63,668 nucleotides of DNA from the NCBI GenBank assembly GCA_964615765.1, contig CAZTQN010000024.1:1-63668 (forward strand). The letters are read 5' to 3'. The notes beneath the pieces are model-generated. The model was not told where the DNA came from. It ran no database searches and saw only the letters and a program-made list of their open reading frames with translations. The DNA is from CAZTQN01 sp964615765 (lineage in GTDB: Bacteria > Planctomycetota > Phycisphaerae > Phycisphaerales > UBA1924). The translations under genes were made by a program, and so were the position numbers. Shown here in pieces: positions 1-8,310 of this stretch (position 1 is its first letter; every line of letters starts with the position of its first letter).

Positions 1-223
1 CTGGAGCCGCCGTCAGCGTACACGGAAACCGAAGTTGTCTGCAAGAGCGTTTTGTGGACCGGACGGGAAAAAGCCCTCCCTCACTCCCCCTGCCCGCCCT
101 CCCGTTCCGGGGTCGGGTCTTCGACCTTCCGGGGAGGGGCGATCGACGAGGTGGGGGAGGGCTGGGGGCCGCGGCGATCGCCATGAGGGGCCGTGAGGCG
201 TTCTCGTTAAGTCAACAAACACA
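1..223. other. No gene recognised at left edge
   Basis: This is the distal part of a 318-base gap at the left edge. It is GC-rich, with short purine and pyrimidine runs around 85-170 that form weak inverted repeats. The short open frames present have no ribosome binding site and no recognisable product. I see nothing else here; the supported elements of the gap (terminator hairpin and G-tracts) are listed separately. Confidence 0.5.
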
Positions 224-249
224 CACCCCCGGGCGAGCGCCCGGGGGTG
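224..249 (-). terminator. Terminator-like hairpin after the metalloprotease
   Basis: A perfect inverted repeat has 11-base arms at 224-234 and 239-249 and a 4-base loop. Read on the minus strand, it lies 70 bases beyond the stop of the metalloprotease and is followed by a T/G-rich stretch rather than a clean U run. It is a plausible intrinsic terminator for that gene. Confidence 0.6.
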
Positions 250-259
250 CGGTGGAATA

Positions 260-291
260 GGGGTTGTGGGTTGTGGGTTGTGGGGTGGGGG
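260..291 (+). other. G-tract array, potential G-quadruplex
   Basis: Five G-tracts (260-263, 268-270, 275-277, 282-285, 287-291) are separated mostly by TTGT on the plus strand. This meets the usual four-tract quadruplex pattern. It lies between the metalloprotease stop codon and its terminator hairpin, so the transcript of that gene carries the C-rich complement. Confidence 0.6.
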
Positions 292-318
292 TTGAAAAGA
301 ACGTCGTGCCTTGCCGCC

Positions 319-3300
319 TCAGGTGCAGCCGGCGAAGTAGGCCGCGAGGTAGTCGAAGATGTCTTGGACGGTGATGCCGCTCGAGCCCCCCCCACCGGAG
401 CCGTTGAAGTCGGCCGAGCGGGGGCAGCTTGCGGACGGGACGCCGGGGGCGGTGCAGCCGGCGAAGTACGCGGCGAGGTAGTCGAAGATGTCCTGGACCG
501 TGACGGCGCCGGAGGCGTTGAAGTCGGCGGCGCAGCAGGTCGAGGGCGTGCAGATTTCGCCGAGGCCTTTGAAGACGTAGCCCGACGCGGTGCACGCTTC
601 GGGCGTGGTCTGCAGGCAGGCGGAGCCGCTGCAGCAGGCGCCGAGCGGGACGTCGCACGAGATGCTCAGCGTGCCCGAGCCGGTTTGCCCGCCCACGCCG
701 CCGACGCGGACGAGATAGCGGTTGCCCGCGACGGCCTGGAACTGCACGCTGGAGGCGTTCGGGGTCGTTGCGCACAGCGCCGCGTTGTCGTTGCAGGCGA
801 CGCTCGTCAGGCCGGCGCAGCCGCCGGTGTAGACCGACAGGATGGTGTTGAAATCTGCGCCGCAGGTACTCATCGTGACGGTGCCGGTGCACTGCGCGGT
901 GTAGGAGAACCACGCCGCGGGCGAGATGCGGCCCGTCAAGGGGCCGCACGGGGCGCCGCTGAAATCGAGCGAGCAGGAGGTGCTGAAGGCCCGGCCGTCG
1001 AACGCGGGCAGCGCGTTGTCGCAGACGGCGTTGCCCGGCCCGGGCGTGATCTTGAGCGTGTGCCGATCGAGCGCCGACGCCGAGAACTGCGTGTAGGCGA
1101 TGAGGTAGGTCGTGCCCGCGGTGGCCTGGAAGGTCAGCGGCGTGGTGTTGAACTCGGGGCACGACTCGAGCCCGAGCATGTGCGCGCTGGCGAGGCAGGT
1201 GAGGCTGGCGCAGTTGCCGGTGAACACCGAGAGCAGGGCCTCGCTCCCGCCGCACATCGAGAGCGCTACCGGCCCGGTGCACGTGGCGGTGTAGGCAAAC
1301 CAGCGGCCGGGCGCGCTCACGGTGCTGTTGCACCAGCGGGCCCCGCCGGCCTGGGCGCACGCGCCCTCGAAGGTCGTCTGGCCCGCGGTCACGGGGATCG
1401 CGCCCGAACAGAAGCTGCTGGGCGTGCTGGCGGAAACACGAAGTGTGAACAGCGTCGCGGGGCTCGCGGCGGTCTTGGACAGGCGGATGAGCACCGACTC
1501 CTGCGGCTGCAGGTCGCGGGTGATGAGCGCGTCGCGGAGGAGGCCGTTGTCGAGCGTGCCGCACGGGTCGCCGGCGGCGTTGTCGTTGCAGGCGAGTTCG
1601 GTCCCGCCGCACCCGCTGAAGAGCGCGAGCACGGTGTCGACACCGATGTCCTGCGCCACGGTGTCGTGCGTGCCGCAGGTGGAGACGGTGAGCGTGGCGG
1701 GGCAGTCGCCGTTGGTGTAGCGGTACCAGAGGTCGGGCTGTCCGCTGCCGCCGCAGGACGCGCCGGCGTCGCTCAGCGCGCCGGCGAGCGTGCCGGTGAA
1801 GACGCCGCTGGCGGAGACGTCGATGGCGTTGGCGCACAGGTCGTTGGTGGAGACGACGCGGAAGGCGCCGTTGCCGGTGGCCGTGCCGCCGGGCGTGGTC
1901 ACCTGCACGTTGCGCGTGCCGACGGCGGCGCCGGGGGCGATGACGAAGGTCAGGCCGGTGATGCGGTCGCCCTGGGCGTTGACCGTCGGCGTGCCCGACA
2001 CCGAGACGCCCGTGCCGCTGACGACGACCGAGGACGTGTTCTGCAGGTCGGTGCCGACGATCGTCACCTGGGCGCTCTGGCCCGGCTGCAGGCTCGACGG
2101 CGTGATCGACGTGAACACCGGCTGCGCGATCCCGACGGTCAGCCCGTCCGTGAGCGTGTGCATGCCGGACGGCGTCGTTACGGTGACGTCACGCGGGCCG
2201 GGCGTCGCCTGGCCAGAGACGGCGACCGACAGGCCGGTGATCTGCTGCCCGTTCGCGCTCACCTGCGGCGTGCCGGTGATGGTCAGGCCGTCGCCGGAGA
2301 GCGCGATCTCGCTGCTGGCCGTCACGCCGAAGAAGTTTGTGCCGGTGATGACCAGCGGGTACGAGCGGTACCGCAGCAACGACGACGGCGCGGCGCTCGA
2401 GACCACCGGCGGCTGGCCGACGACGGTGACCATGATGGTGTCGGTGTCGGTGAGGGACGACACGGGGTCGATCACCATCAGCGTGACGGGGACGATGCCC
2501 TGGCTCTGCAGATAGACGTACTGCGGGCGTGGAGCGACGATGTCGTACGAGCCGTCGCCGTTGAGATCCCACATGTAGATCAATGGGCCGCCGGTGTTGG
2601 ATTCGGAGTTGGCGTCGCCGACGAATTGGCAGAGCGCCCCCGCCTGAATCCGCTTATGCAGACCGGCGATGGCGTACGGCTTGGGCAGCGCCAAACCCGG
2701 AGTGATGTTGAGCGTGTACAACTGGACATCGTCATGGAACGTCGGGCCGACGTCCTGAACACGGACCATGTATTCGCCCGCCGGAAGGCTGACGATCACG
2801 GACTCGCCCTGCCCCCGAGGGTTCGCGTTCGCCGCGCCGAGGACGGTGGTGCCCGCAGCGTCACGAACTTCAAGAGAGAGATTGGCGACCTCCTCTCCGC
2901 GAAGTTGCGCGGTGTCGCCGGCGCAGGGGATCGGATCACCGTTGGCGTCGTAGCGCACCTGCTGATTGCCGGTGAAGTAGTACCCGCCCGTCGGCGTAAC
3001 GGCGACGCTCACCACCTGCGGGCTGGACAGGGTGAATCGGAACCAGTCCTCGTCGGTGAGGTTCGTGAAGCCGGCGTCGCCGGCGGTCGAGAGTCCGCGC
3101 TCCACGAGGGCGATGTGCGGCGGGTTCGGTCGTGTGAGCACGCCGAAGTCATGCGCCGTCGCGGCGGTGTGGTTGCCCGCGTATCGGTCGCCGTAGTTGC
3201 TCCCGGCGGCGCGGCGATCGTCCGGCTGCAGGACGTCGAAGTTCAGCGACAAACTCGGCTCCATGAGCTTGGTGTCGTCGCACGGGACCTGGTGCCCGTA

Positions 3301-4185
3301 CCCCAGCCCGTGCCCGATCTCGTGGGCCATCACGTTGCGCAGGTAGCGGTACGCGTTGTCGGGGCTCAGGAACTGGCTCGGGGTGAACTTGACGAGATTG
3401 ATGGTCATGTCGCCGCCGAAGCTGGGGAAAGCGTTGGCCGCGAGCGTGCCGGGCGAAGTCCCCGTGTCCATCAGGATGCCGCCCCATCGGAGGTCGCCGA
3501 CGCTGGCGCGCCGAGTGCTGACCTGATCGTGCGGAATTCCGGCGTCGCCGACCTCGCGAAACTCCAGGCCGCCGGACTTGCGCCAGGCGGCGACGCCCTG
3601 ACGGATCCACTCACGCCCGATGTCCACGTGACCGAAGGCCGCCGTCAGAATGAAGTTGAGCTGGTTCGGGTCGTCCGCGCCGGGCTCCGGCCCGGGGCCG
3701 TCGCCGAACCACGTGATCCCGTCGGGCGGGAACGAGTAGGTGAGCGATGCCCGCGTGGCGCGGCCAGCTGGCCCGAGCGTCGCCTCCCCCGCCCACACGC
3801 TCAATGCGCTCTCAAATCGCAACCCCCGCCCGACTTGCGCGGCCGGAAGAAGAAGGGTCCGCGCGAGGGTGATCTCGAACTCTTCGGGGGTCATGTTCGG
3901 GGCGTAGCACTCGATGCCGTACTTCATGCGCATCAGCAGCAGGCCGCGGGTGCGCACGGGCTCCTGCGATCGGGCCGCAACGCGATCCACCGCGGCGAGC
4001 AGCGGCGTCTTCGCCTCGCCCATTGGCGGCAGGCCCGGGATCTCGGCCTCGATGTCGACGCCGTCCATCAGCGCCGCGTGTTCCGCTGACCAGAGCAGGG
4101 ACGGGCCTGTCTCAGGCGTCGACGCCGCGGGGCTGGTCGCCTGCAACAGCGACACGAGAACAGACGGGATCACAGACCCACTCAT
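319..4185 (-). CDS. Secreted modular matrixin-like metalloprotease with two GC-type dockerin repeats
   Basis: This 1288-residue exported protein has the metzincin zinc motif HEIGHGLGYGH at about residue 288, followed by LMEPS as a candidate Met-turn, so it is probably a matrixin-like (M10-type) endopeptidase. Order: catalytic region about 120-345; PPC-like beta domain 360-495; PKD-like domain 500-590; two IPT/TIG domains 595-790; three related Cys-containing modules of about 130 residues (780-1175); a Cys-rich linker; and two near-identical dockerin-like repeats at 1217-1288 (VQDIFDYLAAYFAGCT occurs twice). The ATG at 4185 follows a GGAGGG site; a GTG 36 bases upstream is less likely. Such C-termini are typical of planctomycete secreted proteins, where a sorting or attachment role is suspected. 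The substrate is unknown. Confidence 0.85.
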   Translation of the reverse strand: MSGSVIPSVLVSLLQATSPAASTPETGPSLLWSAEHAALMDGVDIEAEIPGLPPMGEAKTPLLAAVDRVAARSQEPVRTRGLLLMRMKYGIECYAPNMTPEEFEITLARTLLLPAAQVGRGLRFESALSVWAGEATLGPAGRATRASLTYSFPPDGITWFGDGPGPEPGADDPNQLNFILTAAFGHVDIGREWIRQGVAAWRKSGGLEFREVGDAGIPHDQVSTRRASVGDLRWGGILMDTGTSPGTLAANAFPSFGGDMTINLVKFTPSQFLSPDNAYRYLRNVMAHEIGHGLGYGHQVPCDDTKLMEPSLSLNFDVLQPDDRRAAGSNYGDRYAGNHTAATAHDFGVLTRPNPPHIALVERGLSTAGDAGFTNLTDEDWFRFTLSSPQVVSVAVTPTGGYYFTGNQQVRYDANGDPIPCAGDTAQLRGEEVANLSLEVRDAAGTTVLGAANANPRGQGESVIVSLPAGEYMVRVQDVGPTFHDDVQLYTLNITPGLALPKPYAIAGLHKRIQAGALCQFVGDANSESNTGGPLIYMWDLNGDGSYDIVAPRPQYVYLQSQGIVPVTLMVIDPVSSLTDTDTIMVTVVGQPPVVSSAAPSSLLRYRSYPLVITGTNFFGVTASSEIALSGDGLTITGTPQVSANGQQITGLSVAVSGQATPGPRDVTVTTPSGMHTLTDGLTVGIAQPVFTSITPSSLQPGQSAQVTIVGTDLQNTSSVVVSGTGVSVSGTPTVNAQGDRITGLTFVIAPGAAVGTRNVQVTTPGGTATGNGAFRVVSTNDLCANAIDVSASGVFTGTLAGALSDAGASCGGSGQPDLWYRYTNGDCPATLTVSTCGTHDTVAQDIGVDTVLALFSGCGGTELACNDNAAGDPCGTLDNGLLRDALITRDLQPQESVLIRLSKTAASPATLFTLRVSASTPSSFCSGAIPVTAGQTTFEGACAQAGGARWCNSTVSAPGRWFAYTATCTGPVALSMCGGSEALLSVFTGNCASLTCLASAHMLGLESCPEFNTTPLTFQATAGTTYLIAYTQFSASALDRHTLKITPGPGNAVCDNALPAFDGRAFSTSCSLDFSGAPCGPLTGRISPAAWFSYTAQCTGTVTMSTCGADFNTILSVYTGGCAGLTSVACNDNAALCATTPNASSVQFQAVAGNRYLVRVGGVGGQTGSGTLSISCDVPLGACCSGSACLQTTPEACTASGYVFKGLGEICTPSTCCAADFNASGAVTVQDIFDYLAAYFAGCTAPGVPSASCPRSADFNGSGGGGSSGITVQDIFDYLAAYFAGCT
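322..374 (-). repeat. Direct repeat copy 1 (dockerin coding repeat)
   Basis: This 53-base segment encodes the last dockerin-like repeat of the metalloprotease. It matches 451-503 at all but a few positions, which points to recent duplication or gene conversion of the repeat unit. Confidence 0.8.
451..503 (-). repeat. Direct repeat copy 2 (dockerin coding repeat)
   Basis: This is the partner of 322-374 and encodes the penultimate dockerin-like repeat. The DNA between the two copies encodes a variable linker containing the Gly/Ser-rich insertion of the second repeat. Confidence 0.8.
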
Positions 4186-4343
4186 GGCAAACCCTCCGCA
4201 CGGACCGACGGCCCGGGGCACAATGCCCCGTACCTTCGACCTCGCGACGCCGGGTGCGACGAGCCTTGGTCAAAAGAGAAGATTGTGTGATTTTGTGGGC
4301 CGAGGCCGCGGCAAGCGGCGGGGAGGCTCGGTCGCGACCGCGC

Positions 4344-4604
4344 TTACTCCGCCTGCCCGCCCTCCAGCCGCTTGGTCAGGTCTTCGACCTGCTGGGCGGC
4401 GCGGTCGAGGGTGTGGCGGCAGTGGTGGATGAGGCGGACGCCGCGTTCGTAGTCGGCGAGGGATTGCTCGAGGCCGACCTCGCCGGACTCGATGCGTTCG
4501 ATGATCGACTCGACCTGCGCGAGCGCGGCCTCGAACGTCAGCGCGTCGGGGGAGCCTTCGGGCGGGGTGGCGGAGCCGGGTTGGTCGGATGCGTCGGCGG
4601 GCAT
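4344..4604 (-). CDS. xseB: Exodeoxyribonuclease VII small subunit
   Basis: The core LTFEAALAQVESIIERIESG...LEQSLADYERGV is the typical helical XseB domain. XseB binds XseA to form exonuclease VII, which degrades single-stranded DNA into oligonucleotides. From the ATG at 4604 the protein has 86 residues, close to the usual 80. An upstream in-frame GTG at 4667 would add 21 residues rich in Ala and Pro; neither start has a clear ribosome binding site, so the start is uncertain. The large subunit gene xseA is not in the window. The neighbours (secreted protease, catalase) are unrelated. Confidence 0.85.
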   Translation of the reverse strand: MPADASDQPGSATPPEGSPDALTFEAALAQVESIIERIESGEVGLEQSLADYERGVRLIHHCRHTLDRAAQQVEDLTKRLEGGQAE

Positions 4605-4814
4605 GGGGGTTGGCGCGGCGTGGCGGGCGGAAGATCGCGGGGTCGGCACGTCCTCAGCGTAGTTCACGCTCGCGCGGGCCGTCCGTGCACGCGCGCCGCG
4701 TTCACCCGTGTCCGGTCCGGGGGGAGCGGAGCCGATTCAGGCGGCACTCACAGCGGGTTCACAGGTGGCGGCGACCGTGTGGTACGTCGCGTGGCGCGGC
4801 GGGAGGACTTGCCC

Positions 4815-5768
4815 ATGGTGCTGCGTGTCGACCGGATTATGACCGAACTGCCGATGCCCGACGGTCCAGCGCCAAACGGGGCCGCGGCCGTGCAGGAACT
4901 GCTGGGCGGGAAGTTCGGCGAAATGTCCACGCTGATGAACTACACCATGCAGTCGTTCAACCTGCGCGGGCGGGCCGAGATCCGGCCGTACTACGACCTG
5001 ATCGCCAACATCGCCGCCGAGGAGTTCGGGCACATCGAACTCGTGTCGTACGCCATCAATCTGATGCTCACGGGCGCGACGGCGCGGTCTGAGGACCCCG
5101 CGGACGCCCCGCTGGAAGAAGCCGCGGACTTCCGCAACTCGTACCACTACATCGCGACCGGCCAGCAGGCCGTGTGCGGCGATTCGCAGGGGAACTTCTG
5201 GAGCGGGCAGAACGTGTTCTCGAGCGGCAACCTCCGGCTCGACCTTCTGCACAACTTCTTCCTGGAGTGCGGCGCGCGGGCCAACAAAATCCGCGTGTAC
5301 GAGATGACTTCGCACCCGACCGCCCGCGCCATGGTCGGCTTCCTGCTCGTCCGCGGCGGGGTCCACATCGTCGCGTACGCGAAGGCACTCGAGAAACTCA
5401 GCGGCGTGCCGATCGGCAAGCTGCTGCCCATCCCGGAGATCGCCAACTCGAAGTTCCCGGAGTCGGCCAAGCACGAGGCGGCCGGCCTGCACCGGATTCT
5501 GTACCGCTTCAGCCCCAACGACTACCGGCGCGTCGGCGAGATCTGGCAGGGCGAGCACCCGGAGGACGGGCAGGAGCTTCGCGTCGAGGACGGCCCGCCG
5601 GAAGGCTTCCCCCCGCCGGACCTGGACGCCGAGCCGCAGCTCACCGCCCCCATCGGGCCCGATGCGCAGCAGCTCGACCCAGACATGATCGCGCACTACG
5701 CCAAGAAGATCTTCGGCCCCGACGCGGCCGCCGACGCGAAACGCCGGCAGCGCGCGAGCGGGATGTAA
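4815..5768 (+). CDS. Manganese catalase family protein
   Basis: This 317-residue protein of the non-haem dimanganese catalase family dismutates hydrogen peroxide to water and oxygen. The expected metal ligands are all present: Glu36, Glu70 and His73 (in EEFGH), Glu151 (FLECGARANK) and His184 (GVHIVAYAK), inside a four-helix ferritin-like core. The ATG at 4815 follows GGGAGGA. The C-terminal 60 residues are Pro/Asp-rich and then basic, somewhat longer than in short family members. It stands alone between oppositely oriented genes and has no signal peptide, so it should act in the cytoplasm. Confidence 0.93.
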   Translation: MVLRVDRIMTELPMPDGPAPNGAAAVQELLGGKFGEMSTLMNYTMQSFNLRGRAEIRPYYDLIANIAAEEFGHIELVSYAINLMLTGATARSEDPADAPLEEAADFRNSYHYIATGQQAVCGDSQGNFWSGQNVFSSGNLRLDLLHNFFLECGARANKIRVYEMTSHPTARAMVGFLLVRGGVHIVAYAKALEKLSGVPIGKLLPIPEIANSKFPESAKHEAAGLHRILYRFSPNDYRRVGEIWQGEHPEDGQELRVEDGPPEGFPPPDLDAEPQLTAPIGPDAQQLDPDMIAHYAKKIFGPDAAADAKRRQRASGM

Positions 5769-5796
5769 AAACTGGCAGGCAAGGTACCCGGAGTAC

Positions 5797-6882
5797 TCAG
5801 ATCCCGTCGTGCACGCGCAGCATTTTGATGTACGCGTCGTAGCGTTTCTTCAGTTCGGCGGGCTTGAGCGTCTTCAGGCGGCCCAGCGTGAAGCTCTCGA
5901 TGTTGAAGCTCGCGATGATCGTGCCGTGCGCGAGGGCTCGGAGGACGGTGGTGAAGTCGGCGGCCTTCTTCGCGGTCGTCGCGCCGCTGGCGGCGAGCGC
6001 GCCCATCATGCCGCCCGCGAAGCTGTCGCCGGCGCCGGTGGGGTCGATGACGATCTCGGCGGGATAGGCCGGCAGAGCGCCGATGCCATCCTTGTGAACG
6101 AGCAGCGCGCCGTGCTCGCCCTTCTTGACGACGACGAACCGCGGGCCGAACTTGAGGATCTCGCGGGCCGCGGTCACGGGGTTCCGCTTGCCGGTCATCA
6201 GTTCGGCTTCGTCGTAGTTCAGCACCAGCCCGTCGACCTGGCGCAGCAGTTTCTCAAGGTCGGCCCGGGCGGTGTTGATCCACAGGTCCATCGTGTCGGC
6301 GACGGCGAGCACGCGGCGCGGGAACTGGCTCAGCATGTGCGCCTGAAGGCCGGGGTGCATGTTCGCAAGGAAGACAAAGCGGCTGTCGCGGAACTGCTCG
6401 GGCACCGGCGGCGGGGCCTCGATGACGACGTTGAGATCGGTGAAGGTCGTCTCGCGGTGATCCATGTTGGCCAGGTACTTGCCGCCCCAGCGGAAGGTCT
6501 TGCTCCCGGCCCGGATCTCCAGGCCCGCGGTGTCGATGGACTTGAAGTGCTTGAGCGTGGCGCGGTGCTCGGCGGGGAAGTCCTCGCCGACGGCAGCGAC
6601 CAGACGCACGGGGCCGTAGAAACTCGCCGCGGCGGAGAAGTAGGTGCACGAGCCGCCCAGCACGCTCTCGGCCCGGCCGGTCGGGGCCTCGATGGTGTCG
6701 ATGCCGATGGTGCCGGTGACGACCAGCGACGCGCCCGTCGCGCGAGCCGCGGGCTTGCTGGTCTTGGCCGGCCTGGAAGACTTGGGCTTGGAAGACTTGC
6801 CGGGCTTGGATGAGCGGGCGGGTGTGCCGTTGCGCGAGGCGCGAGCGGCGGGGCGGGCGGCACGGGCGGTTCGGGTCGGCAT
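5797..6882 (-). CDS. PfkB-family carbohydrate kinase with basic N-terminal tail
   Basis: A ribokinase-type sugar or nucleoside kinase of 361 residues. The second PfkB signature, DPTGAGDSFAGG, lies near residue 280 and includes the catalytic Asp; the N-terminal nucleotide-fold strand VVTGTIGIDTI and the GGS motif (LGGSCTYFSAA) are also present. The family phosphorylates a hydroxyl of a sugar, adenosine or related compound with ATP; the substrate cannot be told here. The first 50 residues are an unusual Lys/Arg/Ser/Ala/Pro-rich tail resembling histone H1 tails. No downstream ATG precedes the catalytic domain, which supports 6882 as the start, although no clear ribosome binding site is visible. 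It is convergent with the Mn catalase gene. Confidence 0.88.
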   Translation of the reverse strand: MPTRTARAARPAARASRNGTPARSSKPGKSSKPKSSRPAKTSKPAARATGASLVVTGTIGIDTIEAPTGRAESVLGGSCTYFSAAASFYGPVRLVAAVGEDFPAEHRATLKHFKSIDTAGLEIRAGSKTFRWGGKYLANMDHRETTFTDLNVVIEAPPPVPEQFRDSRFVFLANMHPGLQAHMLSQFPRRVLAVADTMDLWINTARADLEKLLRQVDGLVLNYDEAELMTGKRNPVTAAREILKFGPRFVVVKKGEHGALLVHKDGIGALPAYPAEIVIDPTGAGDSFAGGMMGALAASGATTAKKAADFTTVLRALAHGTIIASFNIESFTLGRLKTLKPAELKKRYDAYIKMLRVHDGI

Positions 6883-6957
6883 AGGGCGTGAGGGTACGCG
6901 CGCGGGTGAGGCGCGGGGGACGGCCGAGATGCGAAAAAAGCCTGAGAAACGCCGGGC

Positions 6958-7569
6958 TCAGGCGGCGTTGTGACGCCCGTGCTCGAAGGCACGGATCACC
7001 TTGTGCACGCCCGCCGCGAACACGCCCAGCAGCACCAGCGCCAGCACCAGCCCGACGACAACCTTCAGCGGCACGGGCACGCCCAAGCCGCGGGCGGCGG
7101 GGATCAGGAACCACAGCCCCGCCGTCCCGGCGAGGCAGACGATCAGCAGGATCACGCCGCGGAGCGCGTCGGGCCATGACCGCGACGGCTGACGCGACAG
7201 CACGGCGACCGCGGCGATCAGCAGCAGCACGCCGGCGAGCACGGCCCGCCCCCCCATCACCGGCAACAGGCTGAACCCGGCAACCTGCTTGCCGGCGCCG
7301 ATATAGCCCAGCAGCGCCGTAGTCAGGACCGAGCCGGCGATGCACGTCAGCCCGATGGCCGGGCCTTCGCGCAGGCGGCCCAGCCCGAACAGCAGGCCGA
7401 AGACCGCGGCGATCAGCGTGACGAGCTCAAACCCGATCAGGAACCACGGCTTGGTGCCCGAGGTGAACAGCGCGGCCCCCAGCACGCCCAGCACCGACAG
7501 CAGCAGGAGCAGGCTCACGCCGGCGACGGCGAGACGGGCGGTTCTGGAGAGCGTCGTCATCGTCGTCAT
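6958..7569 (-). CDS. Six-helix integral membrane protein, unknown function
   Basis: A 203-residue protein with six hydrophobic segments separated by very short loops, beginning MTTMTTLSR and ending HKVIRAFEHGRHNAA. There are no charged residues or motifs inside the helices that would mark it as a transporter or enzyme. The ATG at 7569 is chosen because the frame upstream is Pro/Arg-rich and lacks protein character; a second ATG lies three codons on. It sits 75 bases upstream of the PfkB kinase gene on the same strand, so co-transcription is possible. I do not recognise the family. Confidence 0.7.
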   Translation of the reverse strand: MTTMTTLSRTARLAVAGVSLLLLLSVLGVLGAALFTSGTKPWFLIGFELVTLIAAVFGLLFGLGRLREGPAIGLTCIAGSVLTTALLGYIGAGKQVAGFSLLPVMGGRAVLAGVLLLIAAVAVLSRQPSRSWPDALRGVILLIVCLAGTAGLWFLIPAARGLGVPVPLKVVVGLVLALVLLGVFAAGVHKVIRAFEHGRHNAA

Positions 7570-7982
7570 GGCGTCGGGTGTCGTTCGGGCGGGGAGTTCA
7601 GCGGAGGCGGCCGAGCGGGGTGATACAGAAGTAAGGCATCGGGTCGGCGGACGCGCCGGCTGAAGAAGCGGCGGAGCAGGTGGGTCAGGAACGGGCGGGG
7701 CCGGAACAAGACGGCACCGGCTGTGCGGCCTCGCCCGCGCGTGCGACCAGAATGTCGCCTTGATACAAACAAAAACCGAACATACTGTGGCCATCTGGCC
7801 GACGTTCAGAGGGTACGGGCAAGTCGGCGGACGGTTCGGCCGATGCCGGTGGATCCGAGAGGGATGTGTGCCGGGGGCGGGGAGAGGGGATCGGGGCGGG
7901 GGTGCGTGACGGCGGCGGGGTTTTTCAGGCAGGCCGAGCAGGCGGTCCGATGATCGACCGGCTGGCTTGTCGAGGAGTCGAC
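7570..7982. other. Intergenic region with promoter-like element
   Basis: This 413-base gap separates the divergent membrane-protein gene and the small gene at 7983. It contains one clear AT-rich island, 7759-7786, listed as a promoter candidate. The rest is GC-rich with no convincing open frame, hairpin or repeat. Confidence 0.5.
7760..7788 (+). promoter_or_regulatory. Sigma70-like promoter candidate
   Basis: TTGATA at 7760-7765 and TACTGT at 7783-7788 are separated by exactly 17 bases, in the only AT-rich patch of the gap. It would drive the small gene at 7983 and perhaps fliD and fliS, with a leader of about 190 bases. I saw no sigma28-type (FliA) element upstream of fliD. Confidence 0.35.
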
Positions 7983-8228
7983 ATGCGGGCACAGACGGAC
8001 ACGACGCAGGCGACCGGGGAGACGGGTGGGAACAGCGGAGAGGCGGAGCGGGTGGCGCAAGCCATGTTCCAACGCGTGCTGAGCGGATGGGCGTGCGACG
8101 TACTCGCCCTGCGCAAGGCCGGGCTGGACCGTCCCCGGTTCCGGGCTGAGCCCGCGGGCGAGATGATCGACACGGTCTTGCAGCACTCAGGCACTGGCAG
8201 GCGTCGGCGGCGCAAGGCACGGAAGTAG
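7983..8228 (+). CDS. Small protein of unknown function upstream of fliD
   Basis: An 81-residue open frame beginning MRAQTDTTQATGE. The start is supported by GAGGAG five bases upstream of the ATG. The middle (AERVAQAMFQRVLSGW) looks helical and amphipathic, and the C-terminus is strongly basic (GRRRRRKARK). It is the first gene of a plus-strand run with fliD and fliS, so a flagellar or regulatory role is possible but is only inferred from position. No family recognised; it could still be a chance frame in GC-rich DNA. Confidence 0.45.
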   Translation: MRAQTDTTQATGETGGNSGEAERVAQAMFQRVLSGWACDVLALRKAGLDRPRFRAEPAGEMIDTVLQHSGTGRRRRRKARK

Positions 8229-8233
8229 AGATT

Positions 8234-8274
8234 GGGGACAGAACTGGGGATCGGGGAGAGAGACGGGGTTGGGG
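8234..8274 (+). other. G-tract array in the fliD leader, potential G-quadruplex
   Basis: Five GGGG tracts (8234-8237, 8246-8249, 8253-8256, 8265-8268, 8271-8274) lie on the coding strand in the 82 bases between the small gene and fliD. If transcribed, they could fold into an RNA quadruplex ahead of the fliD ribosome binding site. Confidence 0.6.
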
Positions 8275-8310
8275 AGCTCGGGACATTCGCCCGGGCGCGC
8301 GAGGTGATCG

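Noticed and set aside
247..4089. A very long open frame on the plus strand opposite the metalloprotease
   Set aside because: Arg/Ala/Gly/Val-dominated sequence with no domain, ribosome binding site or signal; a by-product of high GC codon usage on the other strand.
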